Shown here piece after piece: positions 48,574 through 49,845 of a stretch of DNA of 49,845 nt. The notes below the pieces were generated by a model. The model worked only from the letters and a program-made list of their open reading frames with translations. It was not told the DNA's origin and did no database searches. The DNA comes from Actinomycetes bacterium (GTDB lineage Bacteria; Actinomycetota; Actinomycetes; S36-B12). Position 1 is the stretch's first letter, and every line of letters starts with the position of its first letter. The position numbers and the translations under genes were made by a program. The stretch spans positions 1 through 49,845 of the forward strand of contig JAHECS010000024.1 of assembly GCA_024641635.1 (NCBI GenBank). Direction: 5' to 3'.

Positions 48574-49845
48574 ATGAGCCGTTCACCACTGATGCGCCGG
48601 CTGCAGGCCATCGCCCGTGACCACACCATGGCCGACGAGTTGGGGACAGACCTCGACGACGTCCGCTCGCGACGGGCAGCCGCTGAACGCCGTGACGAAG
48701 GAGTCTCACGGCGTTCGATACTCAAGGGCGCCGCCCTGTCGGCAGCCGGGACCGCGGCGCTCGGTGCCGGATTGTTCAACGCCGGGCCTGCGGCCGCCGC
48801 GCCCCGACGAACCTCGAAGGTCGCCGTCGTCGGCGGCGGCATCGCCGGGCTGACGGCCGCGTTGTCGCTCAAGGACCAGGGCTTCAGCGACATCACCGTC
48901 TTCGAGGCCAACCCGGCCCGACTGGGCGGTCGCATGTGGACGAACACCAGCGGCTACTGGGCGGACTACCAGCTCACCGAGTGGGGCGGAGAGCTGATCG
49001 ACTCCGGTCACGCGACGATGCGCGGCCTGGCGAAGCGGTTCGGGATAGCCGAAGTCGACATCCTCGCCACGCCCTACGAGGACACCTTCTTCCTCGGTGG
49101 GAGCTACTACACGCCCGCCCAGATCGAACTGGACTACCGACCCGTCCACACCAGTGTCCGCAAGGACATGTCGTCCTTCACCTGGCCGATCACCTACAAC
49201 GGGAACAACACCGCAGCAGGCATTGCGCTGTCGAGCATGAGCGTCTACGACTGGATCGAAACGCGCGTCCCCGGCGGTCACTCGTCCAGGATCGGGCAGC
49301 TCATCGATGTTGCGTACGTGATCGAGTTCGGGGCCGACACCCGGCAGCAGTCGGCCATCGACCTGCTGGGCCTGCTCGGGTTCGGCACCCAGCCCAGCAA
49401 GTTCAAGATCTTCGGCGCCAGCGACGAGCGCTACCGCTTCGTGGGCGGCAATCAGCAGATCATCGAGGCGGAGGCCGACGCGATCGGTCGCGACCGGATT
49501 CAGATGGGCTGGCGGCTGGAGGCCGTGCGCAAGAACGCCGACTCCAGCCTCAGCCTGACCTTCTCGGTCGATGGGCAGGTGCGGACGTTTGCTGCGGACC
49601 ACGTGATCCTGGCGCTGCCCGTGTCGATCATGGCCGACATCTCCCGCGCCGGTGGTTTCGGCGTGGCGGCCGGGTTCGACTCCCGGATGGATACCACGGT
49701 CCGCGCCTACCCCATGGGCGCGAACACGAAGGTCCAGATGCAGTTCGAGCAGCGGATCTGGAACGGGTCCGGCCCGTGGCCGGCTCCTTCGAGCGGATCC
49801 TCGTACTCGGACACCGGGTACCAGTGCTCCTGGGAGCCGACCAGC
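48574..49845 (+). CDS. TAT-exported flavin amine oxidase, cut by the window end
   Basis: The first 424 residues of an FAD-dependent amine oxidase. A helical leader of about 42 residues precedes a twin-arginine signal, SRRSILKGAALSAAGTAALG (R46-R47), so the folded flavoprotein would be exported. The Rossmann dinucleotide motif VAVVGGGIAGLTAAL (83-97) and FEANPARLGGRM follow; NQQIIEAEADAI and HVILALPVSI are usual in monoamine/polyamine oxidases. GGGGAGGAA gives a clear SD before the ATG at 48574. The C-terminal end and the final FAD-binding segment lie beyond 49845. The amine substrate is unknown. Confidence 0.88.
   Translation, partial: MSRSPLMRRLQAIARDHTMADELGTDLDDVRSRRAAAERRDEGVSRRSILKGAALSAAGTAALGAGLFNAGPAAAAPRRTSKVAVVGGGIAGLTAALSLKDQGFSDITVFEANPARLGGRMWTNTSGYWADYQLTEWGGELIDSGHATMRGLAKRFGIAEVDILATPYEDTFFLGGSYYTPAQIELDYRPVHTSVRKDMSSFTWPITYNGNNTAAGIALSSMSVYDWIETRVPGGHSSRIGQLIDVAYVIEFGADTRQQSAIDLLGLLGFGTQPSKFKIFGASDERYRFVGGNQQIIEAEADAIGRDRIQMGWRLEAVRKNADSSLSLTFSVDGQVRTFAADHVILALPVSIMADISRAGGFGVAAGFDSRMDTTVRAYPMGANTKVQMQFEQRIWNGSGPWPAPSSGSSYSDTGYQCSWEPTS

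Overview
The window is GC-rich, densely coded DNA from an actinobacterium (Actinomycetota). The evidence is gene content and order: an eno-ftsB-DUF501-ppx run, a greA / DUF4307 / mca neighbourhood including the mycothiol-dependent amidase Mca, and many genes with a TAnnnT-like -10 hexamer 6-8 nt before the start codon, typical of leaderless transcription. I cannot name the genus. I see no phage, insertion sequence, CRISPR array or rRNA. One tRNA gene is present.

Layout. 1-4.2 kb: a GNAT acetyltransferase, a small Cys/His protein, an ABM-like protein, then a PLP fold-III amino-acid deaminase/aldolase coupled to an FAD aldonolactone oxidase, and a small hypothetical. 4.2-4.95 kb: a DM13-domain membrane-anchored protein flanked by two copies of a long perfect palindrome. 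5.0-8.2 kb: eno, ftsB, DUF501, ppx. 8.3-19.9 kb: a glucoside-use locus with a LacI regulator, a glycogen-debranching-type glycosidase plus GT4 glycosyltransferase, a shared MsmK/UgpC-type ATPase, an MBL-fold protein, and a binding protein - permease - permease - GH1 beta-glucosidase operon. 20-24.9 kb: a dienelactone hydrolase, a family-5 uracil-DNA glycosylase lacking an ordinary start codon, a tRNA with a UAA anticodon, a BI-1 family membrane protein, a hypothetical, an MBL hydrolase and cystathionine beta-synthase. 25-28.8 kb: one 1285-residue protein joining CheB, CheR, coiled coil, PAS-like, GGDEF and EAL modules. 28.9-32.4 kb: MsrA, a secreted M15-type peptidase, cystathionine gamma-synthase/lyase and a membrane protein. 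32.4-39.5 kb: PutA with a divergent PAS-AraC regulator, a secreted sulfatase and an MFS transporter. 39.5-49.8 kb: a TIGR04338-like metalloprotein, DUF2786, threonine deaminase, GreA, a VWA / MoxR-like AAA+ pair, DUF4307, Mca, a small membrane protein, SURF1 and a TAT-exported flavin amine oxidase cut by the window end.

How the parts fit. The LacI, ABC-transporter and GH1 genes look like one uptake-and-hydrolysis unit for a glucoside; an identical 8-base half-site (CATGTAAC) lies before both lacI and the binding-protein gene. CBS, CGS/CGL, MsrA and Mca give a scattered sulfur/thiol theme. PutA and the adjacent PAS-AraC protein look like a proline-catabolism module with its own sensor.

The most striking items are the CheB-CheR-PAS-GGDEF-EAL fusion, two 18-19 bp divergent intergenic regions in which opposing -10 boxes lie on top of each other, the duplicated long palindrome around the DM13 gene, and the uracil-DNA glycosylase frame that follows directly on the upstream gene's TGA without a normal initiation codon. 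All functional statements come from reading motifs and gene order; no database search was run.
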